From Xylocopa sonorina (lineage: Eukaryota; Arthropoda; Insecta; Hymenoptera; Apidae), in assembly GCF_050948175.1 (NCBI RefSeq), contig NW_027490098.1, positions 2,356,001 to 2,420,000 on the forward strand: 64,000 nucleotides of DNA. The letters run 5' to 3'. Below, piece after piece: positions 20,301 through 30,267 of this stretch. The notes beneath the pieces were generated by a model. The model was not told where the DNA came from and did not search any database. It saw nothing but the letters and a program-made list of their open reading frames with translations. Each line of letters opens with the position of its first letter. Within the stretch, counting starts at the first letter, position 1. The translations under genes were made by a program, and so were the position numbers.

Positions 20301-22659
20301 CGGTTGGTGGCGCGCCGGACGCAGCGTCGCGACCTCCACCTCGGGGATGGGGCACCCTGGATTGCCGCGGGGCCCGAGGCTGAAACGCCCCGCCTACCCG
20401 CTCGCAAGCAGCCGGGAGGCCCGATGTCGCTGTCCCGCGCCGCCGCCCCACGGTCGCTGCAGGTGCACGACCGCCTCTGGTACCCGCACGATACCCACGT
20501 GTTGCACTCACCGGGTGGCTTTCCCGAATGCTCGACGGGGCCGTCCTCACCGGAGCCTCCACGACGACGCTGCCCCGGGATGATGACGCGGGCGGGTCCC
20601 GCGCGCCTCCACACCTGCACACACATACACACCCCCGGTTTCGCCCGGGGGAGTCAATAAAATTGTCATTAATGACCGGACTGGAAGCCCGGTCAGTCAA
20701 TGGATAAAATCTATTTTGCAATAATAAATTATCACTACTGAGGCCCCCTTCCTCCTCCCTGGGGAGCCTCGGTGACCTTCGGGTGGAGGTAACCGGAGCC
20801 TCCACCCGCGGGGACGGCTGCCTTGGGGCCTCCTCTTCCCCCGACGAATCCGTGGTGGTTATGGTGCGGTCCACCCACCGCCTTCTCGCCGCTCCTGGTG
20901 TTGGTCCAGTCCGTCCCCTCGCGGCGCTCGTGTGGCTGTTCCTGCTGTTGCTGCTGCTGCTGCCACTGCTGCTGCTGCTGCTGCCGCTGCTTCCCAGGCA
21001 GCGGCGCCTCCGTCTCGTCCGGGCCGGTCCCTCCTTGGGAGCGGCCGCCGGCGCTCTCTCATCGTCCGACGATGACGACGAAGATTCCCGTATGGTGGGG
21101 AGGGGCCTGGGCGAAGGTAGGGACCTCCTCTTCTCGGTCCCCTCCCCACGCGCCTCCACCCGAAGGGACACCCCGGTGGTCTGGGTGTCCCCTCTGCCCC
21201 CCGGAGGGGACAGGCGTCCCCTGATAGGCCTCTTCGCAGACGACCCGGGCGGGAGGGACGTCGCCCGAGTCGTCCTGGCTGGCGGGGTGGAGGCGCGGCC
21301 CGTGGCTGGCGGCGTCCGTGCCGCGACGGTGACCGCCGTAGGTGTTAAGACGGCCACCGTCATTATCGGCGAGCCACGGACCGATGTCGTCATCGTCGTG
21401 GTAGTAAGCGTGGCCGGAGCGCTGCAGGGCGTTGGTGGAGGGCCCTGCAGTGGTGGTGTCGCTGGGGGGGCGCTGGAGGTGGTGGACGCGCCCCCCATCC
21501 TCTTCGCTGCCGCCCGCGTTATCCTGGGCAACGCGGGCGGGAGAGACGTCGCTCTTATACTCCTTGACACCACCGCCGCTCCAGCCACGGCGGACGGGCT
21601 GCCCCTGGTGACCTCAGCAAACGTGGTGGAGGGAGTCACCTTCCTGGATGGTAGAATCCGTCTGGGCGGGTCGGGTTGGGGAGGCTCGGTCGACGCCCGC
21701 CTCTTCCTCCCGGCTGCTGCGGGCGCCGCCGGACTCCTCTTCTTCCCCTTAGAGGGGGCAGGGGGCGTGGTGGAAGTGCCCCCTGAACTTCTCCCCTTGA
21801 CCCCCGACCCGCTGCTGGTCCTCGTGGTATTGGGGCTCGCCTCGTCCGCGGAGGAGCGCCGGCTACGTTGAAATAGCGCCGCGAGGGTAACGGTGCTCCT
21901 GGTAGCGGCACTCGAGCCCACCGTGGTTGTTGTTGTTGTTGTTGTTGGGGTGGTGGAGGATTTCGTCGTCCTTTTTGTTGTCCCGGCGGTGGGTGGACGG
22001 GTTCCTCGCCGGGGTTGCGTGGTGGTATTGGCTGTTGTCCTCTTTGACGTAATCGAGGAGGCCCCTCTCGACGATGTCGTTGTTGTTGTTGTTGTTGTTG
22101 TCGTCGTGGTTGTTGTTGCTGCAGTGGAGGCAGCCGTCCCCGATGCTCTGGAAACAGAGGAACGAGCAGTGACAGTTCGTGGTCTGGTGGAGGCGCACGT
22201 CGTTGCGCCCCCACAGGTCACCGGGGACACACCCAGGGGGGGGAAAGAGACCTCGCTCTCGACGGATAACTCCGTCACGTCAAGAGGTCGCGACTCGGCA
22301 ACGCTATCGCCGGGCGTTGCGCGGGCGGCACTCCCTGCAAGGGAGTTGTGTCTAACGGAGACACACGGACCCCCGGTGGCTGGATGGCGGACCTGGTGGT
22401 GCGCCTTCACCTTCTTTAGCGCATAAGCGCTATCGTCGGCGAAGCCGCACTCAGCGCAGGTCCACCTTTTAATCGCACCGGGGTGATGTAATTTTAGGTG
22501 TTTAAATAAATCCGTGTGTCTCAGATAGACACACGCTCCCTTTCTGCACACCGTTCTGCCTACAAAGCAGAAGGGGCAGGGAAATTCGGCAGGGAACGGG
22601 TAAAGCAGCTTCACCACGCATTCAGTATTACTAGAATTGTTGCTGCTATTACCCGCCAT
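17320..22659 (-). CDS. Non-LTR retrotransposon polyprotein, copy 3
   Basis: The 1,779-residue product equals copy 2 except for R1193G, six residues before the YADD tyrosine, caused by one base change at 19083. All zinc-ligand and catalytic residues are kept. A second base difference from copy 2 occurs in the AT-rich island (GGTCTGTC versus GGTCAGTC). With only these two differences noticed over about 7.5 kb, the duplication that made copies 2 and 3 is very recent, or the two are being converted against each other, or one is an assembly duplicate. Confidence 0.95.
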   Translation of the reverse strand: MAGNSSNNSSNTECVVKLLYPFPAEFPCPFCFVGRTVCRKGACVYLRHTDLFKHLKLHHPGAIKRWTCAECGFADDSAYALKKVKAHHQVRHPATGGPCVSVRHNSLAGSAARATPGDSVAESRPLDVTELSVESEVSFPPLGVSPVTCGGATTCASTRPRTVTARSSVSRASGTAASTAATTTTTTTTTTTTTTSSRGASSITSKRTTANTTTQPRRGTRPPTAGTTKRTTKSSTTPTTTTTTTTVGSSAATRSTVTLAALFQRSRRSSADEASPNTTRTSSGSGVKGRSSGGTSTTPPAPSKGKKRSPAAPAAAGRKRRASTEPPQPDPPRRILPSRKVTPSTTFAEVTRGSPSAVAGAAVVSRSIRATSLPPALPRITRAAAKRMGGASTTSSAPPATPPLQGPPPTPCSAPATLTTTTMTTSVRGSPIMTVAVLTPTAVTVAARTPPATGRASTPPARTTRATSLPPGSSAKRPIRGRLSPPGGRGDTQTTGVSLRVEARGEGTEKRRSLPSPRPLPTIRESSSSSSDDERAPAAAPKEGPARTRRRRRCLGSSGSSSSSSGSSSSNSRNSHTSAARGRTGPTPGAARRRWVDRTITTTDSSGEEEAPRQPSPRVEAPVTSTRRSPRLPREEEGGLSSDNLLLQNRFYPLTDRASSPVINDNFIDSPGRNRGCVCVCRCGGARDPPASSSRGSVVVEAPVRTAPSSIRESHPVSATRGYRAGTRGGRAPAATVGRRRGTATSGLPAACERVGGAFQPRAPRQSRVPHPRGGGRDAASGAPPTGRPRSRGRREVDVAARARLVAFAEGVGTPEQLEALATKVDEYFQGRRAAGPGAGARSAASSGGAGRRRPVAGSEGRRGDVANSMVSDGPPSVPDRVGEATRIQRLFRADRKRAVREILAGESPHCSVPLERVQEHFTNVYSLRARPGSLPSLYGEDPTTESNDALVSPFTEAEVSRRLKRMKLASSAGPDGLTYGDLRRGDPGAVLLTAVFNTCRRMEKIPGRWKQSNTVLLFKKGDREDLSNWRPIALGDVTPKLFAAVVADRLTRWAVVNKRLSQAQKGFLPFEGCLEHNFVLQQAMAAARKQRREVVVAWLDLANAFGSVPHATIIDSLAGAGAPRPLINIVASLYDGVATRVRTAEGYTPWIPMKSGVRQGCPLSPILFDLSIEAMVRGAVDSVEGLSVRGHGVTALAYADDVALVASSVDGMGRLLQAAEGTARQLGLSFSPSKCATLHIRGDGRVSSTEFRLVGGLVPALSEGQSYEHLGVPTGVRIDQTPYPTIQALLVDLRAVDDSLLAPWQKIETVATFLLPRLDFAFRGGHVRRTALADADRVIKRTVKRWLHLPQRASAELVYIPPAWGGCGLLPLVDLADVATVSHAFRLLNASDPVVADLARSALCDAVREKAGRTLGSRGLADYLSGSLSGEMARPSAGRASFWSRVRNVGIRSCARLGFSWRWDEVREELSVVCRSRNGRSVVVPPAAKGQVTRRLRAAVGECYLERLLRKPDQGKVFDATSRCAVSNHFLRTGGFVRFADWRFVHRARLDVLPLNGARRWGTGDKRCRRCGHEFEGLPHVLSHCGPHSAARQLRHDDLVHRLVAAARLPGEIRVNKRVPGVDGELAALRPDIVVEHGLSKNIVVVDVAVPFENTLEAIEEARMAKIRKYQPLAESLRRRGYRVHVDAFVVGALGAWDPGNEFVLDLLRVSQRYAALMRRLMISETIAWSRDIYVEHVSGVRQYRAPRGTSEAESTSAALSGSSGGARVPGVVPPADP

Positions 22660-23684
22660 CGTGAAGATAGTGTCGCAACGCAACACACGGCTCGTCTAAT
22701 AAAACAAATAAGTTATAATAATAAAACAAAACGCTCACCGGAGCAAACACAGACGGTTAACGGTCGATCGAGACGAACACGTAAGACAAGGGACAATAAT
22801 AAATAAGTATATACACTAGAGAAGACAAGGGACAACGCGAACGCGAACGCGATTAAATAATATCTTAATACGGGTTAACGGACGGATGAATCTAATAAAT
22901 TAAACTAAAATAAAATGATATAAAACAATTCCGCTGTGCCCGGTGGACACAGCCCCGCACGAACGAACCGTGCTTCGCGTACGTGACTAGTAACCGCAAA
23001 CGGTTTAACTTTCCACGACACTCCACACGGCCTGGAAAACTCCGGACCGCGACGTATCGAGTTACACGGGGTGTAAAGGGCCTCCGTGTACCCCGATCTC
23101 TTAATTAAAACAAATAAACGGTGAATTTAATTAAACTAATTGCTGCTATTTCGCAGCGACGACCCGTAAAATCGAGCAAAAAACTCGAATTACGGGCGTA
23201 CGTGCAAACAGTCTAACACCCAAAATACGGAGAGGTCGAATTCAAAACCAACGGCTATAAGTGTAAAGTTTACACTTATAACCGGGTATAAGGTCAGACA
23301 AACCGATTCTACTCGAATTCAAACTCCTCGGAGGTCGAAATGGTCGACCTAGGAGGAGGGACGTCACGTATGGACGTCTAACGTCTACCCGATGCGTTCA
23401 ACACCACCGCATCGGGAGCACTTTAAACTAATCACGCGAAATGGGACCTCCACCGAAATTCCAAGTGTTAGACTTACCAAGTCCGAAGTCCACCAGCAAG
23501 CCGAACGCACTGATCACTGCACCACACACGGACACAGCACGCGCGACGCGGATGATAACGCGACACTCCGGTGAGCGAGTCGAACACAGGTTAAAACGAA
23601 TACTTAAAGCTACTGATGGATAAATCAAAGTGTGTGGGTTTGACTAGATAAATAAATAAAACTGATTCTTGGAAAAGGCTTATT
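22660..23684 (-). promoter_or_regulatory. Leader / inter-unit spacer upstream of copy 3
   Basis: Matches the leader of copy 2 over its full length as far as I could read, with the palindrome at 23253-23283. Beyond the U2 fragment at its right edge the similarity to the copy 2 unit stops, because the next 3' UTR is class C instead of class B. Confidence 0.6.
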
Positions 23685-23830
23685 GAGCCGGTCCCAGAGG
23701 CACTGCAATACTGGGTCGACTCGCGGCGGAGGTGGAGCAAGCCCCAGCGGTCCGCCTTTTTCCAAAAATCAGGTTAATATTCTGACTCCTAATGAGGAGT
23801 GTATCAGATATTAAGCTGATAAGAACAGAT
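23685..23830 (-). pseudogene. U2 snRNA gene, 3' fragment
   Basis: Identical block; a class C 3' UTR lies on its right and a copy 2/3-type leader on its left. It marks the switch between the two duplicated pairs. Confidence 0.92.
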
Positions 23831-24912
23831 AAACGCTTCTTTTATTTTCAATCAATGTTCCCCTGAGGCCGAAGCCCCAGGAGTGTACAATCATTTTACA
23901 ATATATTCATGCGTGTATGCCGCACGTATTACACTTAGGTAGAAAAATTTTTCATATAAACTATGCTGGGAAAGACCCCTGTCGCATCGTCTCATATAAC
24001 TACAATAAACTCTAACAAGCACATTTCATCCCATAAAATAATAATTCTGTCATATAATATATTGGCGATATAGATATAAATATGGATATGAATATAAATA
24101 TAAATATTTCATGGTATATATGTGTACCATACTAAGGTATAGTAACTCATACTACAGACATATAGCAGGTAGCTAAATAAATAAATAAACAGGTACAGCT
24201 TCGAGCGTGTATCGCCGTGCGGACGAGCGCCTTATCTGAGTCAATCATGCCATGTCGGGAGGTGCCAGCCTCTAAGGGGCCACTAAGGGGTCAGTTCTGC
24301 CATACAACAATCAGTCGTGGACTCCGTTGTGTGCACATTGAGGCTGAGTGCAATAAATAGAATAAATAAATAAAATACATGGGTAGATAGATATATAGAT
24401 AGGTACATGGACAATGGCCAATAAATAGCTTGATAGATAGATGGGTGAATAATGTGAAGTAGATGGGTAGAATAGAAAATACAAAGAGAAAATAAATAGC
24501 TAGATAAAATGAAATAAACTAAAATAACATAGCGTCAGATCAAGTAAGACAAAATGAAGTAAATAAATAAAATAAAATAAAATAAAGTAGGGTAGAACAA
24601 GGTACAGTAGGATAGAATAGAATAAGTAAATAAGGTGAAATAAATAAATAAAATAAAGTGAAATAAATAAAATAGATAAAATAAATAAAATAAACAAAAC
24701 AAAATAAGTTAAAATGAGGTTCAATAGAATAAATAAATAAGGTAGAATAAAGTATAATAGAATAGAATGAATTAAAACTAAAATAGAATGAAATAGTCGG
24801 ATTATCACCCAATCGACCCTTGTCCCACCATTCCTTCATCTCTAAAGTGGAGGCTATAGATGTCCACCCATATACTCATCGGCAGGCCTCCCGACCCGCA
24901 GGTGTGGAGGCT
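23831..24912 (-). other. 3' UTR of copy 4 (class C, 1,082 bp)
   Basis: This is the most simple-sequence-rich class. It has ATATAA/GATATA runs near 24067-24120, TAGA tetranucleotide runs near 24390-24470 and a long AAATA/TAAAA tract from about 24480 to 24790. Two GTGGAGGC repeats flank a stretch of about 60 bp next to the stop. The stop is TGA, whereas other classes use TAG. The overlapping hydrophobic reading frames reflect the T-rich composition and are not genes. Confidence 0.75.
23860..23883 (-). other. 3'-terminal RNA hairpin, copy 4
   Basis: The stem differs from classes A/B at several bases, yet every pair is Watson-Crick or G.U on the minus strand, while the plus strand would have A-C mismatches. 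The UUCG loop is kept. Confidence 0.75.
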
Positions 24913-27900
24913 TCAGGGATCCGCAGGCGACACCACCCCAGGGACGCGGGCGCCTCCACTGCTCCCGCTCAGCGCCGCCGATGTCGACTCCGCCTCAGAC
25001 GTACCCCGTGGAGCCCGGTACTGACGCACCCCGGATACATGCTCCACGTAGATATCTCTGGACCAGGCTATTGTCTCAGATATCATGAGACGCCTCATCA
25101 GCGCTGCATAACGCTGAGAGACGCGCAGCAGGTCCAGGACAAACTCGTTTCCCGGGTCCCACGCGCCCAGGGCGCCGACGACGAACGCATCTACGTGGAC
25201 TCGGTAGCCGCGCCTCCGCAATGATTCGGCGAGGGGCTGATACTTACGTATCTTCGCCATCCTCGCCTCCTCAATTGCCTCGAGAGTGTTCTCGAAAGGC
25301 ACGGCCACGTCGACCACGACGATGTTTTTCGACAGCCCGTGCTCCACGACGATGTCGGGACGCAGGGCTGCCAGCTCGCCGTCGACTCCCGGGACGCGCT
25401 TATTGACCCGGATCTCCCCTGGCAGACGGGCAGCCGCCACGAGCCTATGAACGAGGCCGTCATGCCGCAGCTGCCGGGCAGCGGAGTGAGGACCGCAGTG
25501 GGAGAGCACGTGGGGAAGGCCCTCGAACTCATGCCCGCAACGCCGGCAACGCTTGTCACCGGTCCCCCACCGACGTGCTCCATTTAGCGGCAACACGTCG
25601 AGGCGGGCCCGGTGAACGAAGCGCCAATCAGCGAAGCGGACATACCCCCCGGTGCGCAGAAAGTGGTTACTGACCGCGCAACGGGAGGTCGCGTCGAAAA
25701 CCTTCCCCTGGTCAGGCTTCCGAAGAAGCCTTTCCAGGTAGCACTCTCCCACTGCTGCCCTCAGCCTCCGCGTGACTTGGCCCTTGGCAGCAGGCGGCAC
25801 AACGACACTACGCCCATTCCGGGAGCGACAAACGACCGAAAGTTCTTCACGAACCTCGTCCCATCTCCAACTAAATCCCAGCCGCGCACATGAACGAATC
25901 CCGACGTTCCTTACTCGCGACCAGAACGAAGCCCGGCCCGCCGATGGCCTCGCCATCTCGCCCGACAAAGAGCCGGAGAGATAGTCGGCAAGGCCCCTGC
26001 TCCCAAGGGTCCGACCGGCCTTCTCCCGCACGGCGTCACACAGCGCTGACCTGGCCAAGTCCGCAACGACCGGATCGCTCGCATTCAATAACCTGAACGC
26101 GTGCGACACGGTCGCCACGTCGGCCAGATCCACCAGCGGGAGAAGGCCGCACCCACCCCAAGCGGGGGGGATATAGACCAGCTCCGCACTGGCACGCTGC
26201 GGGAGGTGCAACCACCTCTTTACCGTGCGTTTGATGACCCTGTCGGCATCGGCTAAAGCGGTTCTTCGCACGTGGCCTCCCCTGAACGCGAAATCGAGGC
26301 GTGGCAACAAGAATGTCGCCACGGTCTCGATTTTTTGCCAGGGGGCGAGCAGGGAATCGTCGACCGCGCGAAGATCTACTAACAAGGCTTGGATCGTCGG
26401 ATACGGGGTTTGGTCGATCCGAACCCCGGTCGGCACTCCCAGATGCTCGTAACTCTGCCCCTCCGACAGGGCAGGAACGAGTCCCCCGACTAGACGGAAC
26501 TCGGTGCCAGCGACTCTCCCGTCCCCTCTGATGTGCAGGGTTGCACACTTCGAGGGGTTGAAGGAGAGCCCCAGCTGCCGAGCCGTCCCCTCCGCTGCTT
26601 GCAACAGCCTTCCCATTCCGTCGACGGATGACGCGACGAGTGCCACGTCGTCTGCGTACGCCAGGGCTGTCACCCTATGCCCTCTCACACTCAGACCCTC
26701 CACCGAGTCCACGGCCCCGCGAACCATGGCCTCAATGGAAAGGTCGAATAAGATCGGGCTAAGTGGGCAGCCCTGCCTCACCCCCGACTTCATGGGGATC
26801 CAGGGCGTGTACCCTTCAGCGGTACGGACCCGCGTCGCCACGCCGTCGTAAAGGCTGGCGACGATGTTGATGAGCGGCCGGGGAGCGCCGGCACCGGCCA
26901 GCGAATCGATGATGGTGGCGTGGGGAACCGAACCGAAAGCGTTGGCCAGATCCAACCACGCCACCACCACCTCCCTACGCTGCTTACGAGCGGCAGCCAT
27001 GGCCTGCTGAAGCACAAAGTTGTGCTCCAGACAGCCTTCGAAGGGCAAGAAGCCCTTCTGTGCTTGGCTGAGCCGCTTGTTGACTACGGCCCAACGAGTG
27101 AGCCGATCGGCGACGACCGCCGCGAAGAGCTTGGGGGTGACATCACCCAGGGCGATAGGCCTCCAATTCGATAGGTCCTCGCGATCACCCTTCTTGAAAA
27201 GGAGGACGGTGTTGGACTGCTTCCAGCGCCCCGGAATCTTCTCCATGCGGCGGCAGGTGTTGAATACCGCCGTAAGGAGGACCGCTCCTGGGTCCCCCCT
27301 CCGTAGGTCACCATAGGTCAGACCGTCGGGTCCGGCGGAAGAAGCAAGCTTCATCCGCTTTAGCCGACGGCTGACCTCGGCTTCCGTGAAGGGGGAAACC
27401 AGGGCATCGTTCGACTCAGTGGTCGGGTCCTCCCCATAGAGAGAGGGAAGGCTACCAGGGCGGGCTCGGAGCGAATAAACGTTGGTAAAGTGCTCCTGGA
27501 CCCGTTCCAGGGGCACACTGCAATGGGGAGATTCTCCGGCGAGAATCTCCCGCACCGCGCGCTTCCGATCCGCCCTGAAGAGACGTTGAATTCGGGTAGC
27601 CTCCCCTACGCGATCCGGGACGCTGGGAGGGCCATCGCTCACCATCGAATTGGCCACATCGCCCCGACGCCCCTCACTCCCCGCGACCGGCCGGCGCCGA
27701 CCGGCCCCCCCGTTGGAGGCGGCACTCCGTGCGCCAGCCCCGGGTCCCGCGGCCCTCCGCCCCTGAAAGTACTCGTCCACCTTCGTGGCGAGCGCCTCCA
27801 GTTGCTCGGGTGATCCCACCCCCTCCGCGAAGGCCACTAACCGCGCCCTTGCGGCAACGTCCACCTCCCGGCGTCCCCTAGATCGGGGTCTACCGGTTGG

Positions 27901-30267
27901 TGGCGCGCCGGACGCAGCGTCGCGACCTCCACCTCGGGGATGGGGCACCCTAGATTGCCGCGGGGCCCGAGGCTGAGACGCCCCGCCTACCCGCTCGCAA
28001 GCAGCCGGGAGGCCCGATGTCGCTGTCCCGCGCCGCCGCCCCACGGTCGCTGCAGGTGCACGACCGCCTCTGGTACCCGCGCGATACCCACGTGTCGCAC
28101 TCACCGGGTGGCTTTCCCGAATGCTCGACGGGGCCGTCCTCACCGGAGCCTCCACGACGACGCTGCCCCGGGATGATGACGCGGGCGGGTCCCGCGCGCC
28201 TCCACACCTGCACACACAAACACACCCCCGGTTTCGCCCGGGGGAGTCAATAAAATTGTCATTAATGACCGGACTAATTGCCCGGTCAGTCAAAGGATAA
28301 AAACGATTTTCTGATAATAAATTATCTAGGTTGAGGCCCCCTTCCCCCTCCCTGGGGAGCCTCGGTGACCTTCGAGTGGAGGGACCGGTTCCCTCCACCC
28401 GCGGGGACGGCTGCCTTGGGGCCTCCTCTTCCCCCGACGAATCCGTGGTGGAGGTAATGGTGCGGTCCACCCACCGCCTTCTCCTCGCCGCTCCTGGTGT
28501 CGTGGATGTCCGTCCCCTCGCGGCGCTCGTATGGCTGTTCCTGCTGTTGTTGCTGCTGCTGCTACTGCTGCTGCTGCTGCCGCTGCTCCTGATGCAGCGG
28601 CGCCTCCTCGTTGTCCTGGCCGGTCCCTCCTCAGGAACGGCCGCCGGCGCTCTCTCATCGTCCGACGATGACGACGATGACTCATGGATGGTGGGGAGGG
28701 GCCTGGGCGAAGGTAGGGACCTCCTCTTCTCGGTCCCCTCCCCACGCGCCTCCACCCGAAGGGACACCCCGGTGGTCTGGGTGGCCCCTCTGCCCCCCGG
28801 AGGGGACAGGCGTCCCCTGATAGGCCTCTTCGCGGACGACCCGGGCGGGAGGGACGTCGCCCGAGTCGTCCTGGCTGGCGGGGTGGAGGCGCGGCCCGTG
28901 GCTGGCGGCGTCCGCGCCGCGACGGTGACCGCCACAGGTGACACGACGGCCACCGTCATTATAGGCGAGCCACGGACCGATGTCGTCATCGTCGTGGTAG
29001 TAAGCGTGGCCGGAGCGCTGCAGGGCGTGGGTGGTGGGCCCTGCAGTGGTGGTGTCGCTGGGGGGGCGCTGGAGGTGGTGGACGCGCCCCCCATCCTCTT
29101 GGCTGCCGCCCGCGTTATCCTGGGCAACGCGGGCGGGAGAGACGTCGCTCTTGTACTCCTTGACACCACCGCCGCTCCAGCCACGGCGGACGGGCTGCCC
29201 CTTGTGACCTCCGCGAAGGTGGTGGTTGGGGTCACTTTCCTTGACGGAAGAATTCTTCTGGGCGGGTCGGGTTGGGGAGGCTCGGTCGACGCCCGCCTCT
29301 TCCTCCCAGCTGCTGCGGGCGCCGCCGGACTCCTCTTCTTCCCCTTAGAGGGGGCAGGGGGCGTGGTGGAGGTGCCCCCTGAACTTCTCCCCTTGACCCC
29401 CGACCCGCTGCTAGTCCTCGTTGTGTTCGGGCTAGCCTCGTCCGCGGAGGAGCGCCGGCTTCGTTGTAAGAACGCCGCGAGGGTGACGGTGCTCCTCGTT
29501 GCGGCGCTGCTCCCCACCACTGTCGTTGTCGTGGTTGCTGTGATTGTGGTGGTGGAGGCTCTCGTAGTCCTTGTCGTTTTCCCGGCGGTGGGTGGACGAG
29601 TTCCTCGCCGGGGTTGCGTGGTGGTGGTGCCTTTAGCTGACGTTCTGGAGGAGGCCCCTTTCGATGCTGTGGTTGTTGTCGTTGTTGTTGTTGTTGTTGT
29701 TATTGTTGCTGTAGCTGCTGTGGTGGCAGCCGTCCCCGATACTCTGCAAACATTGGTACCCTTAGCAGTAGTTGACGTTGTTGTGGCTCTGGTGGAGGCG
29801 CACGTCGTTGCGCCCCCACAGGTCACCGGGGACACACCCAAGGGGGGGAAAGAGACCTCGCTCTCGACGGATAACTCCGTCACGTCAAGAGGTCGCGACT
29901 CGGCAACGCTATCGCCGGGCGTTGCGCGGGCGGCACTCCCTGCAAGGGAGTTGTGTCTAACGGAGACACACGGACCCCCGGTGGACGGGTGTTTTGTTTG
30001 GTGGTGCGACTTCACACGCTTCAGTGCATACGCACTTTCGTCGGTGAAGCCGCACTCACCGCACACCCACCTTTTGATCGCACCGGGGTGATGGATCTTT
30101 AAATGTTTGAATAGATCCGTGTGTCTCAGATAGACACACGCTCCCTTTTTGCACACAGTTCTGCCAAGGTAGCAGAACGGGCAAGGAAATTCCGCAGGGA
30201 ACGGGTAATGCAGCAACACCACGCTATTTTCACTTGAACTTGTATTATTACTGCTATTACCCGCCAT
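24913..30267 (-). CDS. Non-LTR retrotransposon polyprotein, copy 4
   Basis: The 1,784-residue product has type II zinc fingers: finger 1 has CPFCYLGRTVCKKGAC and finger 2 CGECGFTDESAYALKRV, with HHQTKH replacing HHQVRH. Zinc ligands are unchanged; the differences lie between them. YADD is at 1204-1207. The linker has the RRRRCIRSSG/ARGRTSTTPG variants and a paired Arg (RRRRWVDRT) absent from copies 1-3. Its last residues (VSPADP) precede a TGA. From the RT onward it is nearly the same as every other copy. Confidence 0.95.
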   Translation of the reverse strand: MAGNSSNNTSSSENSVVLLHYPFPAEFPCPFCYLGRTVCKKGACVYLRHTDLFKHLKIHHPGAIKRWVCGECGFTDESAYALKRVKSHHQTKHPSTGGPCVSVRHNSLAGSAARATPGDSVAESRPLDVTELSVESEVSFPPLGVSPVTCGGATTCASTRATTTSTTAKGTNVCRVSGTAATTAATATITTTTTTTTTTTASKGASSRTSAKGTTTTQPRRGTRPPTAGKTTRTTRASTTTITATTTTTVVGSSAATRSTVTLAAFLQRSRRSSADEASPNTTRTSSGSGVKGRSSGGTSTTPPAPSKGKKRSPAAPAAAGRKRRASTEPPQPDPPRRILPSRKVTPTTTFAEVTRGSPSAVAGAAVVSRSTRATSLPPALPRITRAAAKRMGGASTTSSAPPATPPLQGPPPTPCSAPATLTTTTMTTSVRGSPIMTVAVVSPVAVTVAARTPPATGRASTPPARTTRATSLPPGSSAKRPIRGRLSPPGGRGATQTTGVSLRVEARGEGTEKRRSLPSPRPLPTIHESSSSSSDDERAPAAVPEEGPARTTRRRRCIRSSGSSSSSSSSSNNSRNSHTSAARGRTSTTPGAARRRRWVDRTITSTTDSSGEEEAPRQPSPRVEGTGPSTRRSPRLPREGEGGLNLDNLLSENRFYPLTDRAISPVINDNFIDSPGRNRGCVCVCRCGGARDPPASSSRGSVVVEAPVRTAPSSIRESHPVSATRGYRAGTRGGRAPAATVGRRRGTATSGLPAACERVGGASQPRAPRQSRVPHPRGGGRDAASGAPPTGRPRSRGRREVDVAARARLVAFAEGVGSPEQLEALATKVDEYFQGRRAAGPGAGARSAASNGGAGRRRPVAGSEGRRGDVANSMVSDGPPSVPDRVGEATRIQRLFRADRKRAVREILAGESPHCSVPLERVQEHFTNVYSLRARPGSLPSLYGEDPTTESNDALVSPFTEAEVSRRLKRMKLASSAGPDGLTYGDLRRGDPGAVLLTAVFNTCRRMEKIPGRWKQSNTVLLFKKGDREDLSNWRPIALGDVTPKLFAAVVADRLTRWAVVNKRLSQAQKGFLPFEGCLEHNFVLQQAMAAARKQRREVVVAWLDLANAFGSVPHATIIDSLAGAGAPRPLINIVASLYDGVATRVRTAEGYTPWIPMKSGVRQGCPLSPILFDLSIEAMVRGAVDSVEGLSVRGHRVTALAYADDVALVASSVDGMGRLLQAAEGTARQLGLSFNPSKCATLHIRGDGRVAGTEFRLVGGLVPALSEGQSYEHLGVPTGVRIDQTPYPTIQALLVDLRAVDDSLLAPWQKIETVATFLLPRLDFAFRGGHVRRTALADADRVIKRTVKRWLHLPQRASAELVYIPPAWGGCGLLPLVDLADVATVSHAFRLLNASDPVVADLARSALCDAVREKAGRTLGSRGLADYLSGSLSGEMARPSAGRASFWSRVRNVGIRSCARLGFSWRWDEVREELSVVCRSRNGRSVVVPPAAKGQVTRRLRAAVGECYLERLLRKPDQGKVFDATSRCAVSNHFLRTGGYVRFADWRFVHRARLDVLPLNGARRWGTGDKRCRRCGHEFEGLPHVLSHCGPHSAARQLRHDGLVHRLVAAARLPGEIRVNKRVPGVDGELAALRPDIVVEHGLSKNIVVVDVAVPFENTLEAIEEARMAKIRKYQPLAESLRRRGYRVHVDAFVVGALGAWDPGNEFVLDLLRVSQRYAALMRRLMISETIAWSRDIYVEHVSGVRQYRAPRGTSEAESTSAALSGSSGGARVPGVVSPADP

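Noticed and set aside
24500..24840. Hydrophobic minus-strand reading frames of about 100 codons in the class C 3' UTRs
   Set aside because: They come from T-rich simple sequence (TTTATTTTA-like) read as Phe/Leu/Ile/Tyr, are mutually overlapping, and have no counterpart in the other 3' UTR classes.
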